In this document: positions 51,086 through 60,400 of the stretch, one piece after another | Position numbering within the stretch: the stretch's first letter is position 1 | Layout: every line of letters starts with the position of its first letter | Assembly: GCA_036397455.1 (NCBI GenBank) | Contig: DASWIX010000079.1 | Coordinates: 62,001 to 126,000, forward strand | Reading direction: 5' to 3' | Origin: JADFNB01 sp036397455 | GTDB lineage: Bacteria; Gemmatimonadota; Gemmatimonadetes; Gemmatimonadales; GWC2-71-9 | DNA length: 64,000 bases | Notes under the pieces: generated by a model | Told to the model about the DNA's origin: nothing | Databases searched by the model: none | The model's input: the letters and a program-made list of their open reading frames with translations, nothing else | Made by a program: the position numbers and the translations under genes

Positions 51086-53740
51086 CTATCGGAACAGAAT
51101 GTCGTACGGCCCGATGCTCCCGCGGTCGACCACGAGGTGCTGGAAGCCCAGTTGCGGCCCGCCGGTGCGAACGAACTCACCCGGCTCGGCGCTCTTGAGA
51201 TCGGCCCGGTACCGTTCGTGAACGTACTGGCTCAACTCGATCGCCGAGATCTGCCCATCGCCATCGCCGTCGGCGAGGCGATCCTGGATCGCATCCGCCA
51301 GGAACACTGCCAGGTACCCACCGGCCCGGAACTTGGCCGCGACGGACGACGTCACATCTTCCTCGGATGAGAACATCCCCATCCGGCCCGGTCGCGAGAT
51401 CACGTCCTTGGAGAACCCGCCCGAGAAACACGCATCCAGCAACAACAACACCCGGCCGGCACCGAGCCCGTTCATCCATTCATTGAACTGATCGTCGGTG
51501 ACGCCGGCGTCGAAGAACTCGAGCGTCTCGTCCATGTTGTCGGGATCGGACGATTGAAACGCTCCCTGGCGCGGCCGGCGACCGCCATGTCCCGAGTAGA
51601 AGAACACGAACGTGTCGTTGGGCCCCATCCGCCCGGCAAGCGACTGCACGGCATCCCGGATCGCCCCGGCGGTCGCCTGCGCGTCCTGCAGGAGTAGTCC
51701 GTCTCCCGGGCGCATGCCCGCACCCTGGATCATCGCGTCACGCACGCGCACGGCGTCATCCGCGGTGTACGGGAGGTTACCGGCGCGCCCGCCGTAGTCG
51801 CTGATGCCGGCAAACACGCCATACACCTGGCCGGTGCCCGCGGCGGCGCTCGGGGCGGCCGGTTGCGCGGCGCGCGGTTGCGGCGCGCGAGGCGGGGCGG
51901 CCACCGCCTGCGGCGCGCCACCCCGCACCGCGAGTTGATAGGCGCCGGTCGCCTCCGCCGCGTACGAGGTGGCGGCCACGCGATAGCGGCCGGCCTCACG
52001 CAACGTCAGGTCGATCTGCGAGCGCTGCTGGCTCCCTTCGTGGTCGTCGTTCTGGATCGCCTCACCGCTCGGCGGCACGAGCAGCAAATAGGTGTCGAAG
52101 TCGCTCGACGTCATCTCCACGGAGATCGCCTGCCCCGCCTGCCCTTCGAACACGTACATGTCCCGGTACTCGCCGTTGTCGAGCTGACCGTCGCCGGACT
52201 CGAGGCGGCCTGTGACGGGCTGCCCCAGTGTCAACGCCGATACATCGCGCTGCCGTTCGTTGGCCTGCGCGACCGTTTGCTCACGGTCGACGAATTGAAT
52301 CTCGAGCCGGTACGAGCCGGTTTCCTTTGGCGCGTAGGATGTCACAAGCACGCGGTACTCGCCCGGCTCGGTCAGGGTGTGCCGGATGAGACTCCGATTG
52401 GTGCCGCCTTCGTCGTCGTTCTCGACCTGGTCGCCCTGCGGCGGTACGAGGATCACGTAGGTGTCGAAATCGTTCGCCTGGAGATCGACGGTGACTTCCT
52501 GTCCGAGCGTGCCCTGAAATCGATACGCGTCCGCGTATTCGCCGGTTCGCAGGGTGTCGTCTCCCGCCGCCAACGTCCCCTGTTCGCGGATCGGCCCCGA
52601 CGCCACGGCCGTGCCACCACCCAGATCCATCCGCAACGCGTACTGCCCCGTCTCGCCCGCCTTATAGCTGGTCACACCAACCCGGTAGGTCCCGTCCGCC
52701 TCCAGGGTCAGCGAGAGGAGTGACCGCGTCGCATCGCCCTCGTGGTCGTCGTTGTCGGCCGTTTGGTCGTTTGGACCGCGGAAGATCAGGTATGGGTCGA
52801 AGTCCTGCGAGCGCAGGTCGAGAATCACCTGCTGCCCCTGACGCCCTTCAAACGTGTGGATGTCGATGAACTCGCCGCTCGACAGGGTCTCGTCGCCCTG
52901 CTCGAGCCGTCCCGGTTCGTTGCGGACCCCGCCGGCGTTCCCCGCCTGGTCTTTGGAACTGCCGGCCCGCCCGCCACCGCCCATCGTGATGGTCACTTCA
53001 TAGTCCCCGCTCTCGCCACTTTCAAACGACGTGACGACGACCCGATACTCCCCCGCGACCATGGTGAGTTCGACCATCGAGTGGTCGGTTGCCCCTTCGG
53101 CCGCGTCGTCGTTATCACTCTGCTCGCCGCTCGGATCCGTGACCATCAGATAGGTGTCAAACTGCGACGAACGGAGGTCGACACGGACGCGCTGCCCGGG
53201 AACGCCCTGGAACGTGTACTCGTCGGTGTACTCGCCGCTGGAGAGCGTCCGGTCGCCCTTGGCGAGCGAACCCCGCTCCACGCGGGCGCCGCCCGGCTGG
53301 CCCCCCAAGGCGCCGCCGGACACCCCACCCATCGGTCCTCGGCCGGCGGCCCCGCTGCCGCTGAGATCAATGGCCAATTCGTATCGGCCGGCCTCCCCCG
53401 CCCCGTACGACGTCACCACCACGCGCCACTCGCCGGACTCGTCCAGCGTCGCATCGATTCTGGACCGCCGGTTGTTCCCCTCGTCGTCGTCGTTCTGCGT
53501 GTCTTTGCCCGATGGCGCCAGCAAAATCAGGAATGTGTCGAAATCGCTCGAGCTCAGCGTCACGACGACGTGCTGACCGGACTGACCTTGAAACGAGTAG
53601 ACGTCGCGGTATTCGCCGTTCGTCAGCGTTTCATCGCCTTTGCCCAGCTCGCCTCGCTCGATGCGCTGCGCCACCACCGTGGAAGGGGCCAGGCCGCAGA
53701 CAGCGGCGACCGTGAAGAGCGCGAGGGTGGTCCGGTTCAT
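51086..53740 (-). CDS. Secreted caspase-like protease with five PPC domains
   Basis: An 884-residue exported protein. After a signal peptide (ending STVVAQ) come five PPC-like beta domains (roughly 33-128, 155-250, 285-375, 390-485 and 512-605) with the recurring GEYRDVYSF / FDTYLL / TSY.A..TG pattern. After a Pro/Ala linker a caspase/C14 domain starts near residue 640. The catalytic His is H718 in FYSGHGGR and the Cys is C771 in LLDACFSGG. A DGDGDGQISAIE loop near residues 824-835 looks like an EF-hand calcium site. Prokaryotic caspases of this kind (orthocaspases) cleave after Arg or Lys in characterised cases. It is divergent from the kinase operon. Confidence 0.88.
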   Translation of the reverse strand: MNRTTLALFTVAAVCGLAPSTVVAQRIERGELGKGDETLTNGEYRDVYSFQGQSGQHVVVTLSSSDFDTFLILLAPSGKDTQNDDDEGNNRRSRIDATLDESGEWRVVVTSYGAGEAGRYELAIDLSGSGAAGRGPMGGVSGGALGGQPGGARVERGSLAKGDRTLSSGEYTDEYTFQGVPGQRVRVDLRSSQFDTYLMVTDPSGEQSDNDDAAEGATDHSMVELTMVAGEYRVVVTSFESGESGDYEVTITMGGGGRAGSSKDQAGNAGGVRNEPGRLEQGDETLSSGEFIDIHTFEGRQGQQVILDLRSQDFDPYLIFRGPNDQTADNDDHEGDATRSLLSLTLEADGTYRVGVTSYKAGETGQYALRMDLGGGTAVASGPIREQGTLAAGDDTLRTGEYADAYRFQGTLGQEVTVDLQANDFDTYVILVPPQGDQVENDDEGGTNRSLIRHTLTEPGEYRVLVTSYAPKETGSYRLEIQFVDREQTVAQANERQRDVSALTLGQPVTGRLESGDGQLDNGEYRDMYVFEGQAGQAISVEMTSSDFDTYLLLVPPSGEAIQNDDHEGSQQRSQIDLTLREAGRYRVAATSYAAEATGAYQLAVRGGAPQAVAAPPRAPQPRAAQPAAPSAAAGTGQVYGVFAGISDYGGRAGNLPYTADDAVRVRDAMIQGAGMRPGDGLLLQDAQATAGAIRDAVQSLAGRMGPNDTFVFFYSGHGGRRPRQGAFQSSDPDNMDETLEFFDAGVTDDQFNEWMNGLGAGRVLLLLDACFSGGFSKDVISRPGRMGMFSSEEDVTSSVAAKFRAGGYLAVFLADAIQDRLADGDGDGQISAIELSQYVHERYRADLKSAEPGEFVRTGGPQLGFQHLVVDRGSIGPYDILFR

Positions 53741-53983
53741 GCAATCCTCGGGGAAAGAGGCCTGACGAAATGGGCGCCTGGCGGCGCAACCGCGTTGTCA
53801 CACATAAGGTTGGCACGGGCACGCCCGGGGTCAAGAGACCTGTGTCACGGTCCCCGGGTGAGCGCCGCCGTGGCCCCGGTCCAACGCCGTTGCGCGGCGT
53901 CAACGGGAGCCGCACGCTGCGCTTGACGGCGCTCTGGTAAGGCAGCACCTTGCAGTACTTCGACTTAGGGGGATTCTGGCCCG
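53741..53983. promoter_or_regulatory. Divergent intergenic region of caspase and kinase genes
   Basis: This 243-base gap separates two divergent genes and must hold their promoters. I see a TTGACC-like box on the minus strand near 53832 and a TTGACG box on the plus strand near 53922, but no convincing -10 partner at 16-18 bases. No small gene or RNA is evident. Confidence 0.35.
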
Positions 53984-55756
53984 ATGCAATGTGCGCATTG
54001 CGCGACCCCGGTTCCCGCGGAGGCCCGCTTCTGCCAATCCTGTGGTTCGCAGGTCTCCGACGCCGAGGGACAGGCGGCGGCAACCGGGGCCATGGACAAG
54101 TCGGCGTTTGCGCACATGGAGGCGTTGCTCCGTGCGGAAACGGTCGGCGAGTTCGAAGTCGAATCGCTGTTGGGCCGCGGCGGGATGGCCGTTGTCTATC
54201 TCGCGACCGAGGTACATCTCGCCCGTAAGGTCGCGATCAAGGTTCTCCCCCCCGAGCTGACCTTCGGACACGGCGTCGAGCGGTTCAAACGCGAGGCCAA
54301 GACCGCGGCGGCGCTCGACCATCCCAACATCATCCCGATCTATCGCATCGCGTCGGGCGGCAAGCTCTTCTGGTACGCGATGAAATACCTCGAGGGCAGC
54401 GCGCTGGACACGCTGCTCAAGGAACGGGGGCGCTTTTCGCTCAACGAATCGATCAAGATCCTCGAGCAGGTGGCCGACGCGCTCGACTATGGGCACGAGC
54501 ACCACGTCATCCACCGCGACATCAAACCCGCCAACGTGATGCTCGACTCGCGCGGGCGCGTCGTCGTCACCGATTTCGGGATTGCCAAGGCGCTCACCGA
54601 GGGCACGTTAACGGCGTCCGGTTCGGTGATCGGCACGCCGTACTTCATGTCGCCCGAACAGGGGATGGGGAAACCGGTCACCGGCGCCGCCGATCAATAC
54701 TCGGTCGCCGTGATGGCGTACCGCATGATCTCGGGTCAGGTCCCGTTCGAGGGCGACTCCGCCATCGACATCCTGCACAAACACTGCATGATCCCGCCGC
54801 CGCCGATGGAAACCGTCATTCCCGGACTGCCGCGACACGTCTACCTCGCGGTCCACAAAGGCCTCGAGAAGGAACCGGGCCGGCGGTTCAAGAGCGTGAC
54901 CGCGTTCGTCAAGGCGCTGACGGAGCCGATGGAGCATTCGGTATTGATCGGCGAACGGACGTCGGAGTCAGAAGTCGCCACGGTGCTGGTCCAGGCATCC
55001 GACGTGACGGCCCGGTCGGCGCAGATGGCCGCCGCGAACGCCAACGCAGCCACGACGCCGATTCCAGGCCTGGCGACCAGGCCCGGGAGGGGCAAGGCGC
55101 GTCGCGGATGGCCGGCTTGGGCGATCGCCGCGGGCATCGTGCTGGCCGCGGGAACCGGATGGTGGTTCATGCTCGGGCCCGGAGCGGGCGGACCGGACCT
55201 GACGGCGAATCCGGCGGCGACCCAGCCCGGCGGCGGTGAGGCCGTCCCGGCCGAACCGGCCGCTCCACCGATCACGACAGGCACGGTCACGGTGACCGGA
55301 TTGCCGGCGCAGGGGTCGATCATCTGGAAGGGCCAGCGGCAGGCGGCATCGTTCGAGGTTCCGGCCGGCCACGATACGGTGACGCTACGCGCGCCCGACT
55401 ACGAGAGTCAGTCGGTGCCGTTCGACATCGCGGCCGGCGGGTCGTTGACCATTCAGTTTACGGCGCCGCGGGTGCAGCCAGCGGCAGGGCGGCCGACGCC
55501 GCAGACCGCGTCTCGCCAACCGACCACGCCCGCACCGGGGGCGCCGGCGGTTCCACAGGTTGCCGCCCTGCGGTTTCTCCTTCGCCCGCCCGCCGAGATC
55601 TTCATTGACGGAGCACCGCTGGGCGAGCAGGGTCGATACATAACGGAGTTACAAGCGGGTGTCCGACATCAGATTGTGCTCCGGCGCGGGGGCGCCGTGG
55701 TCTTTGATACCACCGTGACGCCGGCCGCCGGCGAAACGATCGACGTGAGAAAATGA
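53984..55756 (+). CDS. Transmembrane Ser/Thr protein kinase with zinc ribbon and PEGA domains
   Basis: A 590-residue receptor-type kinase. An N-terminal zinc ribbon (C3, C6, C17, C20) is followed by a kinase domain with the glycine loop LLGRGGMAVVYLATE, Lys in VAIKVL, catalytic HRDIKPANVML, DFG in VTDFGIAKAL and SPEQ. All catalytic residues are intact. A membrane helix lies near residues 375-397 and then a Pro/Ala-rich periplasmic part with two PEGA-type beta domains. The stop overlaps the next gene (ATGA). Extracytoplasmic PEGA modules in other kinases sense cell-wall or surface ligands; the ligand here is unknown. Confidence 0.93.
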   Translation: MQCAHCATPVPAEARFCQSCGSQVSDAEGQAAATGAMDKSAFAHMEALLRAETVGEFEVESLLGRGGMAVVYLATEVHLARKVAIKVLPPELTFGHGVERFKREAKTAAALDHPNIIPIYRIASGGKLFWYAMKYLEGSALDTLLKERGRFSLNESIKILEQVADALDYGHEHHVIHRDIKPANVMLDSRGRVVVTDFGIAKALTEGTLTASGSVIGTPYFMSPEQGMGKPVTGAADQYSVAVMAYRMISGQVPFEGDSAIDILHKHCMIPPPPMETVIPGLPRHVYLAVHKGLEKEPGRRFKSVTAFVKALTEPMEHSVLIGERTSESEVATVLVQASDVTARSAQMAAANANAATTPIPGLATRPGRGKARRGWPAWAIAAGIVLAAGTGWWFMLGPGAGGPDLTANPAATQPGGGEAVPAEPAAPPITTGTVTVTGLPAQGSIIWKGQRQAASFEVPAGHDTVTLRAPDYESQSVPFDIAAGGSLTIQFTAPRVQPAAGRPTPQTASRQPTTPAPGAPAVPQVAALRFLLRPPAEIFIDGAPLGEQGRYITELQAGVRHQIVLRRGGAVVFDTTVTPAAGETIDVRK

Positions 55757-57447
55757 CACCAATGACCCATCACACGCGTCATCTCGGATGGCTCACGCTC
55801 GCCGTCGCTCTCCTGTGCCGTCCGGCGACCCTTGCCGGACAGGACGGGCCAACGTTGATCCGGCAGGCGATCTCGGCGGCGGACGACGACTTCGACACCG
55901 ACCGTGCCGCGGTGCTGCTGCGTCGCGGTCTCAACCCGTCGATCGGACCGGTCGATGCGTTGTGGGCGCGTGGTGTGACGTACCTGGCACAGATCCTGTC
56001 GGACGGGGGCCAGGAAGCGTTGATGACCGTATGGATCCGGTGGGCCCTCCGCCAGATGCCGGATCTGCAACCCGATCCGTCGCTGATCGTCAGCAGCGTG
56101 GCGGATGCGTTCGAGACGGCGCGTGCCGCCACGGTCCCGGGCGCCGGAGATGCGGTCACCACCGCCGCATGGGCGTGGCCGGCCGGGGACCCGGGGTCCG
56201 CGCCCGGTCGTCTGAACGTGCGGCCGCCGCCGGTCGCGATTCCGCTCAATATCCTCGTGGTGGGCCAGGGTCTCGTGACACCCGGTCAATCGCTGTCGCT
56301 CTCACCCGGGACCTATGAGATCCAGGTGAGCGCCCCGGGATATGCCAGTGCGAGTGTGGCGCGCGAAGTCCTCCCCGGCATCACCACGAACCTCACCTTC
56401 ACCCTCCAGCCGGCCGTAGTGGCGGTCGAGGGAGTCCTGGCGGAGGGTGTGCGGGACGGCGTGTTGCGCGCGGTGGCGAGCGTCACCTCGGTGCGGTTCG
56501 GGGCGGAAGCGCCGCGGTGCGGCGCCGGCGCGTTCGTGGGGCGTAACGGACTCCTCCTGACTACCTACCAGGCCATCCGCGGCGCGGAGTCCTTCGGGAT
56601 CCGGCTCGGCAACCGGACCATCGGCGACGACGTCACGGTTGCCGCCTATGACGTACAGCGCGACATCGCCATCCTGAAAGCGCCGCTGATTCGGAGCGAC
56701 TCGCTCACGCTGGCGACCGAAATCACCGACGATCAATACGCGTGGGGGTTCGGGTTCGATGATTGCGCGTCGGCCTCCGATCAGCGGCTGCGCGTCGCCA
56801 CGTGGACCAACCGCCCGCGGGGGATGCTGCAACTGCGCGACTCCCTGCCCAACGCAATCATGGGCAGCCCCATCATCGACCAGCATGGCGCCGTTGCCGG
56901 ACTGTGGACCGGCGGCCTGACGGCGATCCCCGCACCCGCGGTGGCCGATCTGGTCGACCAGGCCCGCCAGAATGTGGCCGCGCAGCGGTTGCAGACGGCG
57001 CAACAGGTCGCGGACGCGACGCGGCATCGGTTTGGCACCGTTGCGATCGCGTCCGGCGCAACCGGGCTCGTGACCGCGCGCATCACGACCCGTGAGGCGT
57101 GGCAGTGGGCGAGCCTGGATACCACCACGGTCGTGCCCTTCGTGTTTGCCGGCCCCTCCGGCCGCTACCGGCTGGAACTGCTCGTCAATGGGCAAGTGCG
57201 GCGCGACATGGAATTCACCGTACGGCCCGGCGTGGCCGACCGCCTGCGCGTCGACCCCGATCAGGAGGTGGCCGCACCAGGACAGATCGCGATCGCGCCG
57301 CAGAAGGGCGGTGGCTTTCCCTGGATCATCGCGGTGCTCGGCGCCGCGGGTGCCGGGGCCGCCGGATTCCTGCTGTTCGGGAGTGGAGGCGGCGGCGACA
57401 CGGGCGACCGGCTCGGCAGCATCACCATCAGCGTGCCGAATCGCTAA
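55753..57447 (+). CDS. Exported PEGA / trypsin-fold protein, probably inactive protease
   Basis: A 564-residue envelope protein. A signal peptide ends ATLAGQ; residues about 30-140 are helical; a PEGA domain follows (about 155-217, PGTYEIQVSAPGY). A trypsin-like domain is at about 235-420. In the place of the usual T-x-H-V the sequence reads LLTTYQAIRG, so the catalytic His is Gln; Asp is kept in DVQRDIAILK, and the Ser region reads IMGSPII without the GNSGGP consensus. A membrane helix near the C-terminus (about 520-540) ends in Gly-rich sequence. It is co-transcribed with the kinase. Confidence 0.75.
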   Translation: MTPMTHHTRHLGWLTLAVALLCRPATLAGQDGPTLIRQAISAADDDFDTDRAAVLLRRGLNPSIGPVDALWARGVTYLAQILSDGGQEALMTVWIRWALRQMPDLQPDPSLIVSSVADAFETARAATVPGAGDAVTTAAWAWPAGDPGSAPGRLNVRPPPVAIPLNILVVGQGLVTPGQSLSLSPGTYEIQVSAPGYASASVAREVLPGITTNLTFTLQPAVVAVEGVLAEGVRDGVLRAVASVTSVRFGAEAPRCGAGAFVGRNGLLLTTYQAIRGAESFGIRLGNRTIGDDVTVAAYDVQRDIAILKAPLIRSDSLTLATEITDDQYAWGFGFDDCASASDQRLRVATWTNRPRGMLQLRDSLPNAIMGSPIIDQHGAVAGLWTGGLTAIPAPAVADLVDQARQNVAAQRLQTAQQVADATRHRFGTVAIASGATGLVTARITTREAWQWASLDTTTVVPFVFAGPSGRYRLELLVNGQVRRDMEFTVRPGVADRLRVDPDQEVAAPGQIAIAPQKGGGFPWIIAVLGAAGAGAAGFLLFGSGGGGDTGDRLGSITISVPNR

Positions 57448-57449
57448 CG

Positions 57450-60400
57450 GTGAACCGGTTCGCGCTTCGGACGGCCCTCGTCGCCGTTACGCTCCTCGTC
57501 GCCTGTCAGGACGAACTCGCGCCACCGACGCATGGTTCGATCACGATCGTGATCGGCGGCGGGGCGATCGCACCGCAGGTCACGGCGGACGACCGCACCG
57601 GAACGCGTCACAGCGGGATCAGTGCCGCCGTTGCCGCGTTCGACGCGGTGCAATTGGTGGTCACCGGTCCAACCAACCGCACGGTGCAGCTCCAGTTGTC
57701 CGGTGCCAACTGGACCGGTCGCGCCGATTCGCTGCTTGCCGGCGACAACTACGCAATCAAGATCCGCGCAACCACCAACGGCGATCTCAGTTCGTTTGGG
57801 AGTGCCGAGAACATCACCGTCACGGCGGGCAGAAACACGGAAGTCCCCGTCAGTAATTGGGGATCGGTGATCCCGAACCTGAACGCGATCCCGCCGGCCG
57901 GCTCGCGGCTGAGTTTCGGGGTGAGTTACAGCGCGATCGCGGCGGCGAACAACTATCGTATCGAGTATGGCGTGAGCGAGGACTTCGCCGGCGCCCGGTC
58001 GGTGAACACCGATAGCACCGGCGCGTTGATCACGGTGAGCGATACCGGGACGTACAACGTACGGGTGCGTGCCACGGTCGATGGGAGTGTGGGCGCTCCG
58101 TCAGAACCCCGTACGGTCAGCGTGGAGGGAGATCAACGCCCCACGGGCGACAATGCCGGCGAGGCGGCGACACTCGGATTCGGCAACGGCGCCAACGGCA
58201 CGATCGCGAATCTCAATATCACCAGCGGCGACCAGGACTGGTTCGCCATCACGGTCTGCCAGGCGGATACGGTCATTCTCTCCACTCGGGCCGCCGTCTT
58301 GAACCCGCCGTCCACGCTGAACACGCGGCTGCGCCTGTACAACAATGACGGGTCGACCCTCATCGCCGAGAACGACGACGATGGCGTGACGACCGACTCC
58401 CGGATCGAAGCGGCTCAGCCTGCGGACGATGACGTCAAGATTCAGGTGACCGGGGTCGGGAGTTCCACCGGGCACTACGAACTGGTGATCGATCACCGCG
58501 CCGGGCCGAACAATACGGGGACGGCGTGTCTCGCGCCGACGGTCGCCACCGTGCAGGTCTCGCCTTCAACCGCGAGCTTCGACGCCGTGGGCAACACGGT
58601 GCAGCTCACGGCGGTTGGTCTTGACGCCGGCGGTAATCCGGTTTCCGGCGCCACGTTCGACTGGCAAAGCGACGACAGCGGGATCGCCGATGTCAGTACG
58701 ACGGGCTTGGTCACGTCGACCGGTAACGGCACGGCGATCATCACGGCCACCTCGGTGACCGCCACGGCGGCCGCGCCGGCCTCGGGCCGGGGCCCTCGCG
58801 CGGCGGTCCGGCCCGGCAAACGGGCCACGCCCGATGATTCCACCGAGGCCCGCCTCGCGAGCGGCCCGGCCGGATCGGCGACCATCACCGTCGCGCAGGT
58901 CGCCACCGCGGTGTCGGTGGCCCCGACCGGGACGACGATCACGTCGCCGGGCGGGAACACACCGTTCACGGTGGACGCACGCGATGCCAACGACAATCCG
59001 ATTCCGTCACCGGCCGTCGTCTGGTCGAGCATCAACCCCGCCGTGGCGACGATGGGCGCGGGAGGCACCGCCGCGGCGGTGTCGAGCGGACAGTCGATCA
59101 TCCGCGCCGAGGTCGACGGGATCGCCGCCTATGCCACTCTCACGGTCGCGCTCCCGCAACCGGCGGTGAACATCTGGAGCGGCGACTCGGTGGTCGTGGG
59201 CGGCGGCGGCGCGCTCCGATCGGTCTGGGCGGCGTCGCCCACCGACGTGTACGCGGCGGGGTCCGACGGCGCGTTCGCGCGGTTCGACGGCACCAGCTGG
59301 TCGACCAGCGACAACGGCGTGACCGACAGCCTCGGCGCCATCTGGGGGACCGGTGCATCGAACGTCCTCGCGGTCGGCCAGAACGGTCTCATCGTGCACT
59401 TCGACGGCACCGTGTGGGACACCCTGGAGAGCGGCACCAACGCCTTTATCCGCGGCATCTGGGGCGGCCGGCTGGACCAGGTATGGGGGTTGGGCGCGCC
59501 GGGAGAAATACTCCGCGGCGACCTGACGACGGGCACGTGGACCATCGTCCCGTTGACGGGGATCAGCGAGCAACTGTGGGGCATCTGGGGCAGCGCCCCG
59601 AACAACATCTACGCCGTCGGTGAGGCCGGCCGCATCATGCGCTTCAACGGCACCCAGTGGGGCGCGCAGGCGAGTCCGACCGCGCAGGCGCTCTATTCGG
59701 TGTGGGGCACCGACTCCAGCAATGTGTACGCGGTCGGCACCAACGGGACGGTGCTGCACCGCGGTCCCGGTGGGCCGTGGACCGTGGTGACCTCCGGGAC
59801 GATCACGGGATCGACGTTGTGGGGCGTCGGTGGCGTCTCCACCAACGACATCTACGCGGTGGGTGGGGGCGGGACCGCGCTCAGGTACGACGGCGCATCG
59901 TGGAGCGCAGTCACCACGTGGACCAGCGCTCCGTTGTTCCACGTTGCCGCCACCGATGGCCGCGTGTTCGCGACCGGCGGGACCGACGTCGTCCTCGTGC
60001 AACGCGGCACCCGGAACGGCGCCGTGCTGATGCGGCCCGTCTCCGATACGCTGAGCGCGATCGGGGACACGCTCCACCTGACCGGCACAGCGGTCGACGC
60101 CGTCGGCGACACCGTGACCGGTACCGCGTTTACCTGGGCCACCAGCGACGAGACCGTTGTGTCCGTGTCGCCCACGAGCGGATTGGCACTCACGGGCGTG
60201 GCCACCGGCGAGGCGTTGGGCGAGGCCACGATCACGGCGACCGCGCCCGGCGGGGCCCAGGCGAGCGCGGTCATCACGGTCACACCGGTCGCGGTATCGG
60301 TCACGCTTTCGCCTGGGAACGCCAATCTGCTCAACGCCGGCGCGACCCAGGCATTCAGCGTCGAGGCGCGCGATGCCGGTGGCAACATCATCCCCTCTCC

